Assembly (NCBI GenBank): GCA_947561395.2 | Contig: OX387184.1 | Location: 24,728,766-24,792,765 of the forward strand | Length of the DNA stretch: 64,000 nucleotides | From: Buxus sempervirens | Lineage: Eukaryota > Streptophyta > Magnoliopsida > Buxales > Buxaceae | Direction of reading: 5' to 3' | Part shown: positions 11,081 to 21,917 of the stretch, one piece after another | Layout of the letters: each line of letters starts with the position of its first letter | Position numbering within the stretch: position 1 is the stretch's first letter | Notes under the pieces: model-generated | Database searches by the model: none | Told to the model about the DNA's origin: nothing | Seen by the model: only the letters and a program-made list of their open reading frames with translations | Program-made: the position numbers and the translations under genes

Positions 11081-14015
11081 TGTGAGACATGGAGGAAAAA
11101 TCAATCCAGTGACTTTTCCGGTCATCACACAGGATTCATAAAAATGGGAGACTCGCTACCATTCTTTTTAGGTGTGAATGGACACCAAAAATCATCAAAA
11201 TAAACAAAAGGCAAAACTAGAGTAAAAATAACTCTACTTGAAAATAAAATCCAGAGATGGGTAAAGGGATTAGATTATGAATGGGGGAAGGTGTTAGGCA
11301 CCCCCATTCACCCACACAAGGTGGTTGCCAAGTGTTGTTCATGCTCGAAATAAAGAAGGCTTGCTAAAATAATCAAAAAGGCTTGAAAAAGATTAAAAAC
11401 ATGTATGATTCCTCCACATGAGAAGTCCAATGAATCTTAGACTTTCTTTTATGGAAGTATCACTTCTGGGACATCACTATCAAATTGAAATCAAAGCAAA
11501 AATTGAACACAAAGAAGTTAAGATAAATCCAGAAAATTTGGTAAAAGATGGAGTCATTTGACCATAAATCATTCAAATCAAATTAAAATTGAATCAAACC
11601 AAATCCACTTGAAAGATTATGATAAATAGAAGACTCATGCAAATTTTCAATTAAATCCGGTTAAAACCCTAAGAGTTATGCTCCTTTGAAATCTGCTGTT
11701 GGAAATCGGTAAAAGTAACAAGTGGGCAACTTTGGAAATTCATTTTGAGAGATTGGCTCCATATAAATCCTTGAAATTTGCATGAATGAAGTATGTAATA
11801 CCATCTTTCAAATAAAATAGACCTCACACCAAACTCCATTCGGATGTGACTGGTGTGACCTCACGAACATGCCCAGAGGATCACAGATCAGCACAGAATT
11901 GTGCAATAGGGCAGTGTTGAGTAAATCAGTCACATAAGACACAAATGAAATCAAAAAATTGTGAAACCAACTGGATTTGAAATTAGACTCACAAAGGAAA
12001 GCACCAAAATCAAAATCACTCAAATTGGACTTAAAACGAACAGATGGTGCTCATTCAAATTGACAAGTTCAGCAATCTGGCCTAAACTGACCTGTCGACT
12101 TCGATTGAATGGTGTCAAAAATCCACTACATAAAAATTGATGAAATTTTACAGACAAGAACTATATAGCCTCACATTTCACATGTCTTTGGAATCACTCT
12201 AAAATTCATCCGGATGATGAAGTTATGAGTGTCCGAAGTTAGGGTACAGATGCTGTCCAGTTTTGACATTTTTTTAGTAAAATCAATCTAAAACATTGAT
12301 CAAGTGTGTGTAATCCAAATCAAAATCATTTGAAAAAGTATTGAAAAACCTCTAAGAAGAAATAGGGCACAAGTTTGGCTCACCACTCTTCGATTGGAGA
12401 GAATATGCCAAAAACCCTAAAATGGAGCAAAAATGCCCAAAACCGAGAGGTTAGACCATGAGGTCTTCAATATTCAAAGATAACTTGTTTGAAATCATTA
12501 AGAGATGTCCCAGAACTGCTTAGAGCCATTTATTTCAGATCTATCACAATAAATACGATAGATCCAAAATACAAGCCGATTCCGACAAAAACAGGTGCTA
12601 TGTGTGTATGTGTAAAAATCATCTCTCTAAACACATACATAACAACATATAGCATTCAAAGTACATTAATCAAATGGGGTCCTATGTCTAGGGTTCCATT
12701 CCATTCTCGTTTCCCTTAGTTCTCTCTCCCCTTTTTTACTGTTTTGAGATAGTCTTGGGGTACTTTGAGTAGGGAATGGGGTTTCACACAATCATAGGCC
12801 ATTCAAGAGGGTTCTAAAACTAAGGGTCAATTCCCAGTCTCGTTTCCCCTAGATCCCTCTCACGTTTTACGGCTAGAGGGAGTCTCGAGGTACTTTGAGT
12901 AGGGAAAGGGGTTTCAAGCACAAAGAGTAGGCCATTATTCTACAAAAAGGTAGAAGAAAGATCTAACCCTAAAATGTAAAATAGAAAAATAAAGAAGTTC
13001 CAGGCTTACCTAGGTTTCTGGGAGCAATGCGGTAGCGGTTCCCTTCTTCACTTGGAGCTCTTCAATCTCCAACTTTTAGCTCTAGAATTCTTGGCCATTT
13101 GCTGAAGGAGAGGCCTCCTATTTATAGGCAAAGGTTAGGGCAAAGGGGAACCCTAATGGTAGACACAAGGATGTGTCTAGAATCCCCCAACTTAAACCCT
13201 AAGGCTATTTTCGAGATTTCCACTTCTTAAACAAAGGTAAAACAGTAAAAAAGTGAAAACTCTCGGAATTTTCTCATTTTTTGAGCAAAACACTTGTATC
13301 CGACAACTCAGGTCGGATACAAACAAAACTCTTTGTATCCAACATTATCTGTCGAATACAATAAAGATCTTTTTTATCCGACATTATCTGTCGGATACAA
13401 TAAAGATGTTTTGTATCAGAACATTACCATTGGATACAAGGAAAGAAGCCTTTATCTGAATTTTAACACAAGCAATACTTATTTACATGTAATATCATTT
13501 AAGTAAATGTCCATGTATTTTTTAATCTTCATTTACTTAAGATATTACATGTAAATAAGCAAACACCCCCCCCCCCCCCAATTTGAATCCATTAAAAGTA
13601 GTTCCAGACCCAAATTCCAAGTGAATAAAAAGTCAACTTTCTAGTTCCAGGCTAAATTCCGGTTTTTCAGGTCTGGTAAAAAGATTCAATATGTTAATAC
13701 CAAGGTATTCGTCAAGATTTAAAATCTCAAAAAATTCATTTATGCAATAACATTGCTAAAAACCTGATTACCGGGAAAAATTATCTTGAAATCTTGCTTT
13801 AAAAAATATTTCATTTTCTGGGGTCAAAAGTCAACAAAATTCAACAGAAAAAAGTTTGACTTTGCACAAAAGATTGAATTCGGGCCTTTTCCTTTGCGGT
13901 TTTGGATTCAAATGGGGTAAGGATCTCAAATCCAATGCAAAGAATTGAAAATTCCAATAAAATATTTCTCTCCTTCAAGATTTATAAAAAATTGTGCAAT
14001 TTTGGGGTGTCTACA
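11081..14015 (-). mobile_element. Long solo LTR (2.9 kb) nested in another LTR
   Basis: Flanked by a perfect 5-bp duplication CTACT (11076-11080 and 14016-14020). On the minus strand it begins TGTAGACACCCCAAAATTGC and ends CCATGTCTCACA. Without it the outer LTR sequence is continuous (compare 43120-43160). It includes a TATA box near 13115 and a four-unit palindromic array (13290-13455) just upstream of it in its own orientation. The words GGGTGCCTAACACCTTCCC (11286-11304, minus) are common in long plant gypsy LTRs. No coding sequence; a poly-C tract lies at 13566-13580. Confidence 0.87.
13105..13455 (-). promoter_or_regulatory. LTR promoter: TATA box with upstream palindrome array
   Basis: On the minus strand a CCTATAAATAGG box (about 13115-13126) is preceded upstream by four imperfect palindromes of the form TTGTATCCGACA..TGTCGGATACAA (13297-13322, 13340-13363, 13373-13402, 13414-13440). 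They are spaced about 35-40 bp apart with AAAGAT-type linkers. Position in the LTR indicates the U3 promoter. Factor binding is inference. Confidence 0.65.
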
Positions 14016-14590
14016 CTACTTGAGTGGTGTGGGTCCCTTTTTTATTTGATTTTATTAAAATGGTCTGAGCCAAATTGGGTGGGCTCCGTTGGAAGGCCCA
14101 CAGATCCCCTGGTGGGCTAGTCTTAGCCCATATGTCCCTTGGTGGGCCTCAGTCTAAGCCTAAGAGGCCCTTTGGGCTTTGGTTAAGTAAGTTAATTTTA
14201 TTTAGGGTTTAAGTCAGATTAAATTAAATCTTATGCAAGGTGGGCCTGGATTGATCTGTGGGCCCATGAGGTGGGCCTCACAATGGTGGCCATGTGATTT
14301 GATTTATTTCATCTTGATTTGTATCCAAAATGGGCTAGGCATTGGGCTTGGGGCTCAGCCTAGGCTTGGGCTTGGAAACCCAAGACTTAAGAAATCAGGG
14401 TTTTGGACCCTTCCTTATTTGGTTAATGGGCTTGGTGGGCCCAATAGGCCATGGCCCACGGTCTTGGCCAAACCAATCCTAGACTAAGCCTGCATGCTTC
14501 ATTTTGGGTCTTTAGTGGGCCTCAAAGGGTCTGGCTCGTTTAATTTATTTGATTACATTATTTAAATTCACAAGTGTTTCTTGGGCTGGG

Positions 14591-14611
14591 TGGGCCCCGT
14601 TGGAAGGCCCA
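14591..14611. promoter_or_regulatory. Conserved LTR hairpin GGGCC...GGCCC
   Basis: GGGCCCCGTTGGAAGGCCC with flanking T and A. A second copy is at 14080-14100. Close copies occur in the related LTRs at 43200-43220, 43441-43461, 47745-47765, 48001-48021 and, weaker, 63005-63023, always in the part expected to be transcribed leader. As RNA it would fold as a 5-6 bp GC stem with a loop of about 9 nt. Confidence 0.6.
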
Positions 14612-16204
14612 CATATGATTCAAATTGGGCTAGAAAAGCCCAAGACCCATTTCGGGTTTCCAGTTGACCCGGAAACCCTGCTGGTTCACCTGGCTTCCTT
14701 GAAACAAATCAATAAATAAGCAAAGAATTAAAAAATGATTTTTTGACAATTTTTAGTGTAGCCAAAAATGTATTTCAGCTAAACTAAAATATAGTGTGAA
14801 TGAAAATTAATTTCGGTCACATATATTTCTAGCTTAGTCGAAATATATTTTCGGTTATTAATTAAAAATCCATTTGCCGACCTGAGTTTTCGGTTAAACA
14901 TAAAAAAATTTTTTTTACAACTTTTCACAGGGAAAAAATTCCATAGGTTTTTGGGCTTGTTTATAGCCTGTGTGGGCCCACAGTGGTCCAGATGGAGCTG
15001 ATTGGCTTCTTTTTGAAAGGTTTGAAGCCAAAACACATGAGAAGACTAGGGACTTGCTTTCCCTTTCTTTTGAGCCAATCTTAACAAAGAAACAGGGACT
15101 AAGTGTCCTTGTTTTGATCTCCTTTGTTCCAAAAATCGGCAATCCACATATACAAAAGGAAATCAATCAAAAAGGCTTCAATAAGCATGCTTCATATCAT
15201 GGACAAAACAGTGACTAAGATGAGATGAAACAGTGTGTAAAGAGAGATGACAGTGCTGATTTTACATAGACAAAACAGTGACTAAGATGAGATGAAACCA
15301 TGACAAGAACACACCAAGTAGTAACAAAAAGAAGGAGAAAACATGCTCATATAGTCCTAATGCATGATCATATTAATATGCAAATATACATGATTCATAT
15401 GCATGCTTCATGTGTACATGAGTGATGGGATGTATCATACATGCTTACTACAATAACTAAGCTATGTGCAAGTAAAATAAAAAAAAATAGATGGAATTTA
15501 GCCTGATTATATTAACCTGATCCATTCACTTAACCTAAAGAGAGAATATCTAAAGAAAGGAAAGAGGGGGGTTACATGAAAGGATACATTAGAAGAGATG
15601 TAAAGGGGAACACACTCCCCTATTAATTGAAGAGAAAAACAGCAGTAGTATTAAGGGAAAACAGTGACTTAAGACACCTAGAATCAAACTAGAGAAACCC
15701 TCATCCTCTCTTTGGTTCGAATGAACCCTACCCCTTACCTTTAGGAGATGACAACTCTTGTGAAATCATAAAAGAAGAGAGGGGAAAAAGAGAAAAATGC
15801 TACGATCATGCATAACAGAAATTTTATACAACATATAAAATCTTACACACTCCAAATCAGACCATACTTACATATGTATGCTAAAATGGATCAAGGAGGC
15901 TCACCTTGGGCTTGAAGTATTCTAAGCTCTCCTTTAGGCCAAGACAGCAGCTAGACAAGACCTTGTTCACCTCCAAAGATTTGGTTTTCCTTCAAACTTG
16001 GATGGAGAGGGAAGGAGAAAGAATGAAGAAGAATAGGGTTTTTGGGGAAGCTTGATAGCCTTGGAATGGAGTAAGAAGAGGAGGGAGAGGGGGTCGTTTG
16101 AGAGCAAAGGGGAGAGGAAAGGAGGGGGCCAGCCGTGAGAGGGGTGGAGGGAGTGGGAGAGGTGGGAGAAGTGGAGGGAGTAAAGGAATGGCCAAGCATG
16201 AGAA

Positions 16205-16345
16205 TGGGGCAGCAGCCCCTATTTATAGAAAAAAGAAAAGTGATCCGACACTTTATTTCGGATACACTATTTTATAGTGTATCCGAAATCTTTTTTCATA
16301 TCAAATTTTTTTATTTGTATCCGACACTTTATTTCGGATACAAGT
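16205..16345 (-). promoter_or_regulatory. LTR promoter: TATA box with upstream palindromes
   Basis: On the minus strand TCTATAAATAGGGGC (about 16214-16228) is preceded by three arms of a palindrome: TCCGACACTTTATTTCGGAT at 16234-16253 and 16321-16340, and the inverted form GTGTATCCGAAATC near 16277-16290. The arrangement matches the TATA-proximal array of the LTR at 11081-14015, and the core GTATCCGACA is shared. Confidence 0.62.
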
Positions 16346-16659
16346 AGATAAGATTGAATTAAATTCTATCTTATCTACTTGACAGGTGTTGCTTAGACGA
16401 ATTCTTCACATGTGATTTTCATTTTCAATTTATTTTTTATTTAATTTAAATAGTTGGATATTTAAGTATAATATTATTTTATTCTTTAGATCTTTTATTT
16501 GCCTAAACGCATTCTACACATGCGTTTTTGACTTTTGATTTTTTTTATTATTAGATATTTTATATTATATTAATATTTTATTCTTAGATTTTATTTTTTT
16601 GTCTTTTCTTCATTCTTTGCCACATGGGCAGATTTGTCGGAATTTTGACTTGCTTATAA

Positions 16660-16860
16660 CTCTTTTATCTGATATCTGATTTCAGCAAACTTAGTGGCTT
16701 TGGAATCAGCTCAAGATTCTCAATCCACTGAATTAGAGTTTAACAGCAAATTCGGGTTTTTAGCCGAAGTGCCAGACTGCTACCCCAGAGCTAGTTTTGC
16801 TCATATCTCTTTATCCGGGACTCCGATTCCGGCAAACTCAGTTGCGTCGGAATCGTGTTG
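16660..16860 (-). repeat. Degenerate tandem array of GATTCC..GGAATC palindromes (LTR 5' part)
   Basis: Units of about 130-150 bp, each with a core like CCGATTCCGGCAAACTCAG followed by TTGCGTCGGAATC. Two units lie here and three more at 20030-20370, once contiguous before the insertion of 16946-20009. Related arrays lie at 45820-46150 and 61360-61700, with one unit at 21390-21440. The core is itself an inverted repeat (CGATTCCG..CGGAATCG). Confidence 0.7.
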
Positions 16861-16945
16861 GCATTTTCTTTCCTTTGGGACAGAAATAGCAAACAATCTA
16901 TGTTTGAGTATAAAGTCAATTTCTGCTCCCCCGGGACTTGCTCTG

Positions 16946-19900
16946 TGTAAAACCCCGAATTTTCAGTAAATAAATAAATAATAATTACTTATGAATATCT
17001 TGAATGTCAAAAATAATTAGAGAATAAACTTGGAAATTTTAGAAGAAATTGAATGGGTAGATGTGAAAGTATTAAGAGAAGGGTATTTCGGTCAATTCAC
17101 ATTAATTATCGGTAAATAATTAAATACATTAATTAAAATTTGTTATTAGACTTGAAAAATAATAATAGATTTAAATTGGGGTTTAGATTGTCTGTTAACC
17201 ATGATATTTAAAGCTTAGTAATTGGAATAATGGCGTATTGGTAGTTATACTTGATTTGAAACCTAAAGTCGAGGAGAGGAGAATTTTGTTGAAGGATATT
17301 AATTATAATTATAGATGATCACACTGATAGAGGAGATCCGGAGTTTGACGCAGATCTGACCGTTGGATCGTGAGATATCAAGGAAAGAGTGGATTAACGG
17401 TCCTTATTAAGTCTAATGGATGGGTAAGTATGGAACCTGATCCTAGGGAGATGTGTGGGATCAGGGAAGAATAAAATAGGGTTTAATATTTTTAGTTGCA
17501 TTCGTAGGGTGTCTTGGGCGTTGAAGTTTGGAGGTTGTGGCGGAAGAGAAGAAGAACGAGAGAGAGAAAGGGAGACCGAGAAGAAGGAGGAAGAGGGCAT
17601 ATCTCTGGTTTCTCACCGTTCCTGGAACGTCTCTTGCCTGCGAAGAGGAGAGGAAGTCTCTGGTTGGAAGAAGAAAGGATCTGAACGGACGGAGGTAGGT
17701 GGCACTTCGTTTTAACGATTATTTTGTGTTTATGGGATTATTCGATTCGATTGCATGATCTTCTATGTCGTAAATATGTGTATATTGATTGATATTAATT
17801 TATATGAATTTTAGAAGCGATTAGAACACAAAATTTTGATGTTTAGAAACTCGGGTTGTCGTTTTGGATAGAGCGCTGACCTTGCCTGCACTTAGCGCTC
17901 CTCAGCGTTGTGCGGCGTTCGTTTAAATTTTTGAGCGCCCGAGATCGCCCTCTGATGGTCGCTCGGCGCTCGTGTTATTTAAACAAATAACGCGTTTCTG
18001 AAAACGCACGAACGCTGAAGACCGCTGATCACGATGTCAGGCGGTCGTTGAAAAAAAAAATAAAAGAATTCGATGGGTGCAATCATTACAAGCCTAATTT
18101 TTAATAACTTTTATTAAAATTTAGTCAATAACACTCATTTGTAATAACTCCCTTTTTACTTTATTTGACTTGAACTAAAACCTAAATACTTATATTTGTC
18201 TTTTATTTGACTTAAACTAAAACCTAAATACTTCTATTTGTCTTTTTGATCATGACTAAACCTTAATAACTTTAAAAACACAAACCAATTTAAAATCATG
18301 CTATGTACGTGAATTCCTCCCACTATATCCAAACTTGAATAATTTTTATAATATAACCGAATCTTAATTAAATTCTATTACCTTAAAAACCACTCACCTA
18401 TACTATTAAACAATTGAGTATTAATGTAATTAATACATAATTAGAACCGCACTCTAGCGTACGTGTTATGCATCAAATTTCTTACTTAATTAAATATCTA
18501 CCTAAAACTAAATTGGGTTATCATGTTGAAGATATTTTTATATACTGAACAAAATATTATGATTAATAAACTGGGGAACTATTTAGAACCGAACATTGAA
18601 CATGAACCTAATATGTTATAAATAATAATGGAATTGAGAATTATCTGTGATGGCTTGGTGGCCAGTTTTATAAATAACCTGCTTGGTGGCAGAGATACCC
18701 GCTTGGTGGCGGAGACCCTAACCTGCTTGGTGGCAGAGATACCCGCTTGGTGGCGGAGACCCTAATCCGCTTGGTGGCAGAGACCCTAACCTGCTTGGTG
18801 GCAGAGATACCCGCTTGGTGGCGGAGACCCTAACCCGCTTGGTGGCGGAGACCCAAGCTGCTTGGTGGCAAAGATAACCCTCTTGGTGGCGGAGATACCC
18901 GCTTGGTGGCGGAGACATTACCTCCTGCGGGAGAGATTCATTACCTCTTGTGGGGCAGATGTATTTCCGATGGATTGCATCCTACAGGAGAGATACCTCA
19001 TGTGGGGGAGATGTGATTATGCGTGATTGCATCCCACATGGAGGATGGGTGTGTGAGTTACCACTGGAAGGTGAGGAAGCTATCTCCTACGGTAGAGGTA
19101 GATGCTAGGTGTTCACATCCTGCGATAGAGTTATGCTGTCTCCTGCAGGGGGTACCTGTAGTCTTAGAGATGTGCATTCTCCTGTGGAGTTTGTGTGGAT
19201 ACCATGTGTTTACGTCCCGTGGTAGAGATAGGCTACTACCTGAAGGTTGGCTTTTATTACTGATATGATGATTGATTCTCAGGTTGATGGATTGTTATTT
19301 AAAAGGAAATCTTGAAATGTCATAATTGAACAGAACTGCTATGATTTATGTGAATTGTTAAAATGGAATATTATTTAAAATGGAATATTATGGAATCAGA
19401 AACCATGGGAATGTGAAATATAATACATTGTCCTTTAAATTGAAATGAAACACACATGATTAACTTCTTTTAATTCGGGCACTGATTAAATGATTGTTTT
19501 ATCGTGATTATTCGTTTATCTCACTGACTGTGATTACTCGATTATTTTACCAATCATGAAACCACTGTTAATTTCCCCTATCTATATAAATTGTTTTCTA
19601 CATGCATAGTGTTACCTACTGAGATAGTTGTATCTCACCCCTACTTCATATTCTACTTTTCAGGTTATCTTGGAGAGGACGCCACGGGTTAGACAGATAG
19701 TGGGTTGAAGTCTAGAAATTCCATATGATAAGAGTAGGGTGATTTTATATAGCTGTATTTATTTTATTCGAATCGTAATAGATGATTTTGTAGGATATTA
19801 AGAGTTAGTTAAATTTGTAGTTGCCTTTCATTTGATTAGTTAATGTAATCGGATGACTCAGCTTCTAATAAATGATTTAAGCTTCCTAGTACTCTGATAA

Positions 19901-20009
19901 ATCTTAGTTCTTTATTTCCTTATATTTGAACTGATTGTAATGTACCACAAGTTAATGCCTTGATCCGAGTCAAAATGAGAAAAAAATGACCCAGATTCGG
20001 GGTGTTACA
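16946..20009 (+). mobile_element. Solo LTR (3.06 kb) of the TGTAAAACCCC family, copy 1
   Basis: Perfect 5-bp duplication CTCTG (16941-16945 and 20010-20014). Ends are TGTAAAACCCCGAATTTTC and ATTCGGGGTGTTACA, giving a roughly 15-bp inverted terminus. Same family as 31806-34888 and 39233-42604. It carries a GC-rich palindromic block (17865-18055, GAGCGCTGACC..AGCGCTC) and a minisatellite (18655-18925). No coding sequence. Probably a Ty3/Gypsy LTR by termini (inference). Confidence 0.9.
18655..18925. repeat. Minisatellite with a GCTTGGTGGCRGAGA core
   Basis: About 12 units of 20-24 bp, each containing GCTTGGTGGC(A/G)GAGA followed by TACCC or CCCTAAC, arranged in alternating pairs. Degenerate 'ctcctgcgggagagat' units continue to about 19015. 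The homologous position in the sister LTRs (34240-34345, 41930-42055) holds a different short array built on ACCCTGAGTAGGCCG. Confidence 0.85.
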
Positions 20010-20514
20010 CTCTGCCCATAAATCCTTCATCTGGACTCCGACTTCAGCAAACTTAGTTGCATTGGAATCATATCGGAAATCTCTATCCACTGGGATAAAA
20101 TTGAACAGTTGATTCAGCTTTTAGCAAAAAGGCAAAACTGCTCCTTGGGAGCCGGTTCTGCTCATAACTTTCTATCTGAGACTCCGATTCCAACAAACTC
20201 AGTTGCGTTGGAATCGTGTCGAAATGTTCTTTCTGCTAAGGTAAATTTGGATAGCTGATCTGGGGTTTAGCAGAAAGTCGATTTCTGCTTCCCTCAGTTT
20301 GATCGGCCCATAACTTCTTCACCCAGACTCCTATTTGAGCAAACTCAGTTGCGTTAGAATCATATCGGAATTCTCTATTCAATGGTAAGAAGTTTGGTGG
20401 TCAATTTGCACCAGATCAAAAAGTCAACTTTTTGACCCCTTAATGTTTGACTTTTCAATTAGGGTTTTCATTTTCGGCACTTTTGGTGGGCAAAAATGAG
20501 GTACTAACACTTGC

Positions 20515-21031
20515 CATGGCTCGCATGGTTCTAGAAGTAGACCATCCTGTTAATGCATGTAGGGATATTTCTGGTTCAGATTGCACCTCAGGAATGCCTT
20601 CCGCAGTTGTATACTCCATAATTTCTTCGCAAACTATCTCATCCTTGCTTGGTGGGCCTTCTAACAGAAGAAACTGAGGCCCTTGACACTTATGGCTAGC
20701 AATAATCAGTTCATTACAGTTAAAGCAAAGACATTGGGCTCTCCTTTTCTGCATTTCGTCCCACATTAGTCTCTTCACTCATGCTGCTAGAACTGATCAT
20801 GTTGTGGAAGGAAGGACTAATGGTGACCAATTGCTTGGGAGTGGTCGTGTGAACATCCTTCGATGAAGAAGCATCATTTATTTGCGCCTAGCTAATGACT
20901 TCCTTCATAGTTTTTGGTTTGAACATTTTGATGCTTTCTAAAATTTTTTGTTTCGGCACCCCCCCCCCCCCCCCCCATATTCCCACTAGTGCCTTTTGAG
21001 TCTACCCTTGAACTCGATTCCCAAGCCTTTC
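20515..21031 (-). pseudogene. Chromovirus gag C-terminus with zinc knuckle
   Basis: The minus strand reads KRRAQCLCFNCNE, ASHKCQGPQFLLLEG and EISLHALTGWSTSRTMR, the nucleocapsid end of a Ty3 Gag with its CxxC..HxC knuckle, leading toward the protease that resumes at 10770 across a solo LTR. The N-terminal side reads KFERLGNRVQG and is contiguous with 49583 once the nested insertions are removed. A 17-18 base G run on this strand (about 20961-20977) disturbs the frame. Confidence 0.8.
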
Positions 21032-21656
21032 GAACTTGTTGAGAATCATGCAATCTCAATAGTAAAGAAAAAATAGAGAGAAAAAGAAGAACAAGAACAC
21101 ACAAATTTAAGTGGTTCAGCAATGTGCCTATGCCACTATGTACACCAAAAATTTTCCACTATTGAAAAATGTCAGTTAAGGTTACATTAATGTATATATA
21201 GCAACACTAAACCTGGTATTTCTGAAATCCCAAAAATACCCGTTACTGTACTGTAAGAACCTCATTTTTGCACCCCTTTAAAAGCTAAAAATGAAAACCC
21301 TAAAATACAAGTCAAACCCTAGGGAACAAAATTTAACTTTCTAATCAAGCTTAAATGGGCTGCCACACCGTATTACAAGGGATGGGAAATCCCGAAATGG
21401 TTCCAATGCAACTGATTTTGCATGAATCGGAGTTCGGATGAAGAAAATATGGGCAAAACAGTAAAAGGGCAGTAAAATGCAAACAATCAAATACATGGCA
21501 AGACCTTCCAAGTGGAAAACTAAAGCACTAAAAGACAAAATGTCAAATCAATCAAATCTAATCTAATCAAATCGTATCTAATCATGACTAATCAAGGTCA
21601 AATCAAAGATCAAATCAAATCAAATCAAATCTCAAAGATACGATTTGACTGTATAG

Positions 21657-21871
21657 TAAAAGGTTTGATGAAAAGATTGATATCTTTCATTCTATTATCA
21701 TCTGTATATAAAGATTTACAAGGAGAATTAAATAGGAAAGAATAACAAATGCGTTACAAGTAAGGGACTGTTATGCTACAAGTAAGGGACAGTTATCCTA
21801 AGATTATGGAAGGTTTACAACTGTTGATGAGAAGAATGTACAAAGAGTAAACAGCTGTTACACAGCTTCTA
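21657..21871 (-). repeat. 3' LTR of the Copia element
   Basis: 215 bp, 98% identical by eye to 26057-26271. Internal direct repeat ACAAGTAAGGGAC occurs twice (21756-21790). A TATA-like TATATACA is seen on the minus strand near 21710. Confidence 0.88.
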
Positions 21872-21917
21872 TATGCCCCCTCAAGATGGTGCTTCCATCG
21901 GAGACACCAATCTTGGT

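Larger units (their letters stand above)
10776..20509 (-). mobile_element. Long gypsy-type solo LTR inserted in chromovirus, itself interrupted
   Basis: On the minus strand it starts TGTTAGTACCTCATTTTTGC and ends GTGCACACA, with flanks CTTGT (10771-10775) and CTTGC (20510-20514), one transition apart. Removing inserts at 11081-14015 and 16946-20009 leaves about 3.7 kb of LTR and no internal domain, so it is a solo LTR. It shares four landmarks with 42826-46285, 61234-63397 and 21252-49489: a 5' array of GATTCC..GGAATC units, a TATA box, a GGGCC/GGCCC hairpin, and a GTGGCGACTCC word near the 3' end. A Tat/Ogre-like lineage is my inference from LTR length and these words. Confidence 0.8.

Noticed and set aside
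18655..18925. Regularly spaced repeats resembling a CRISPR array
   Set aside because: Units are contiguous with no unique spacers, lie inside a plant LTR with target duplications, and this is eukaryotic DNA.
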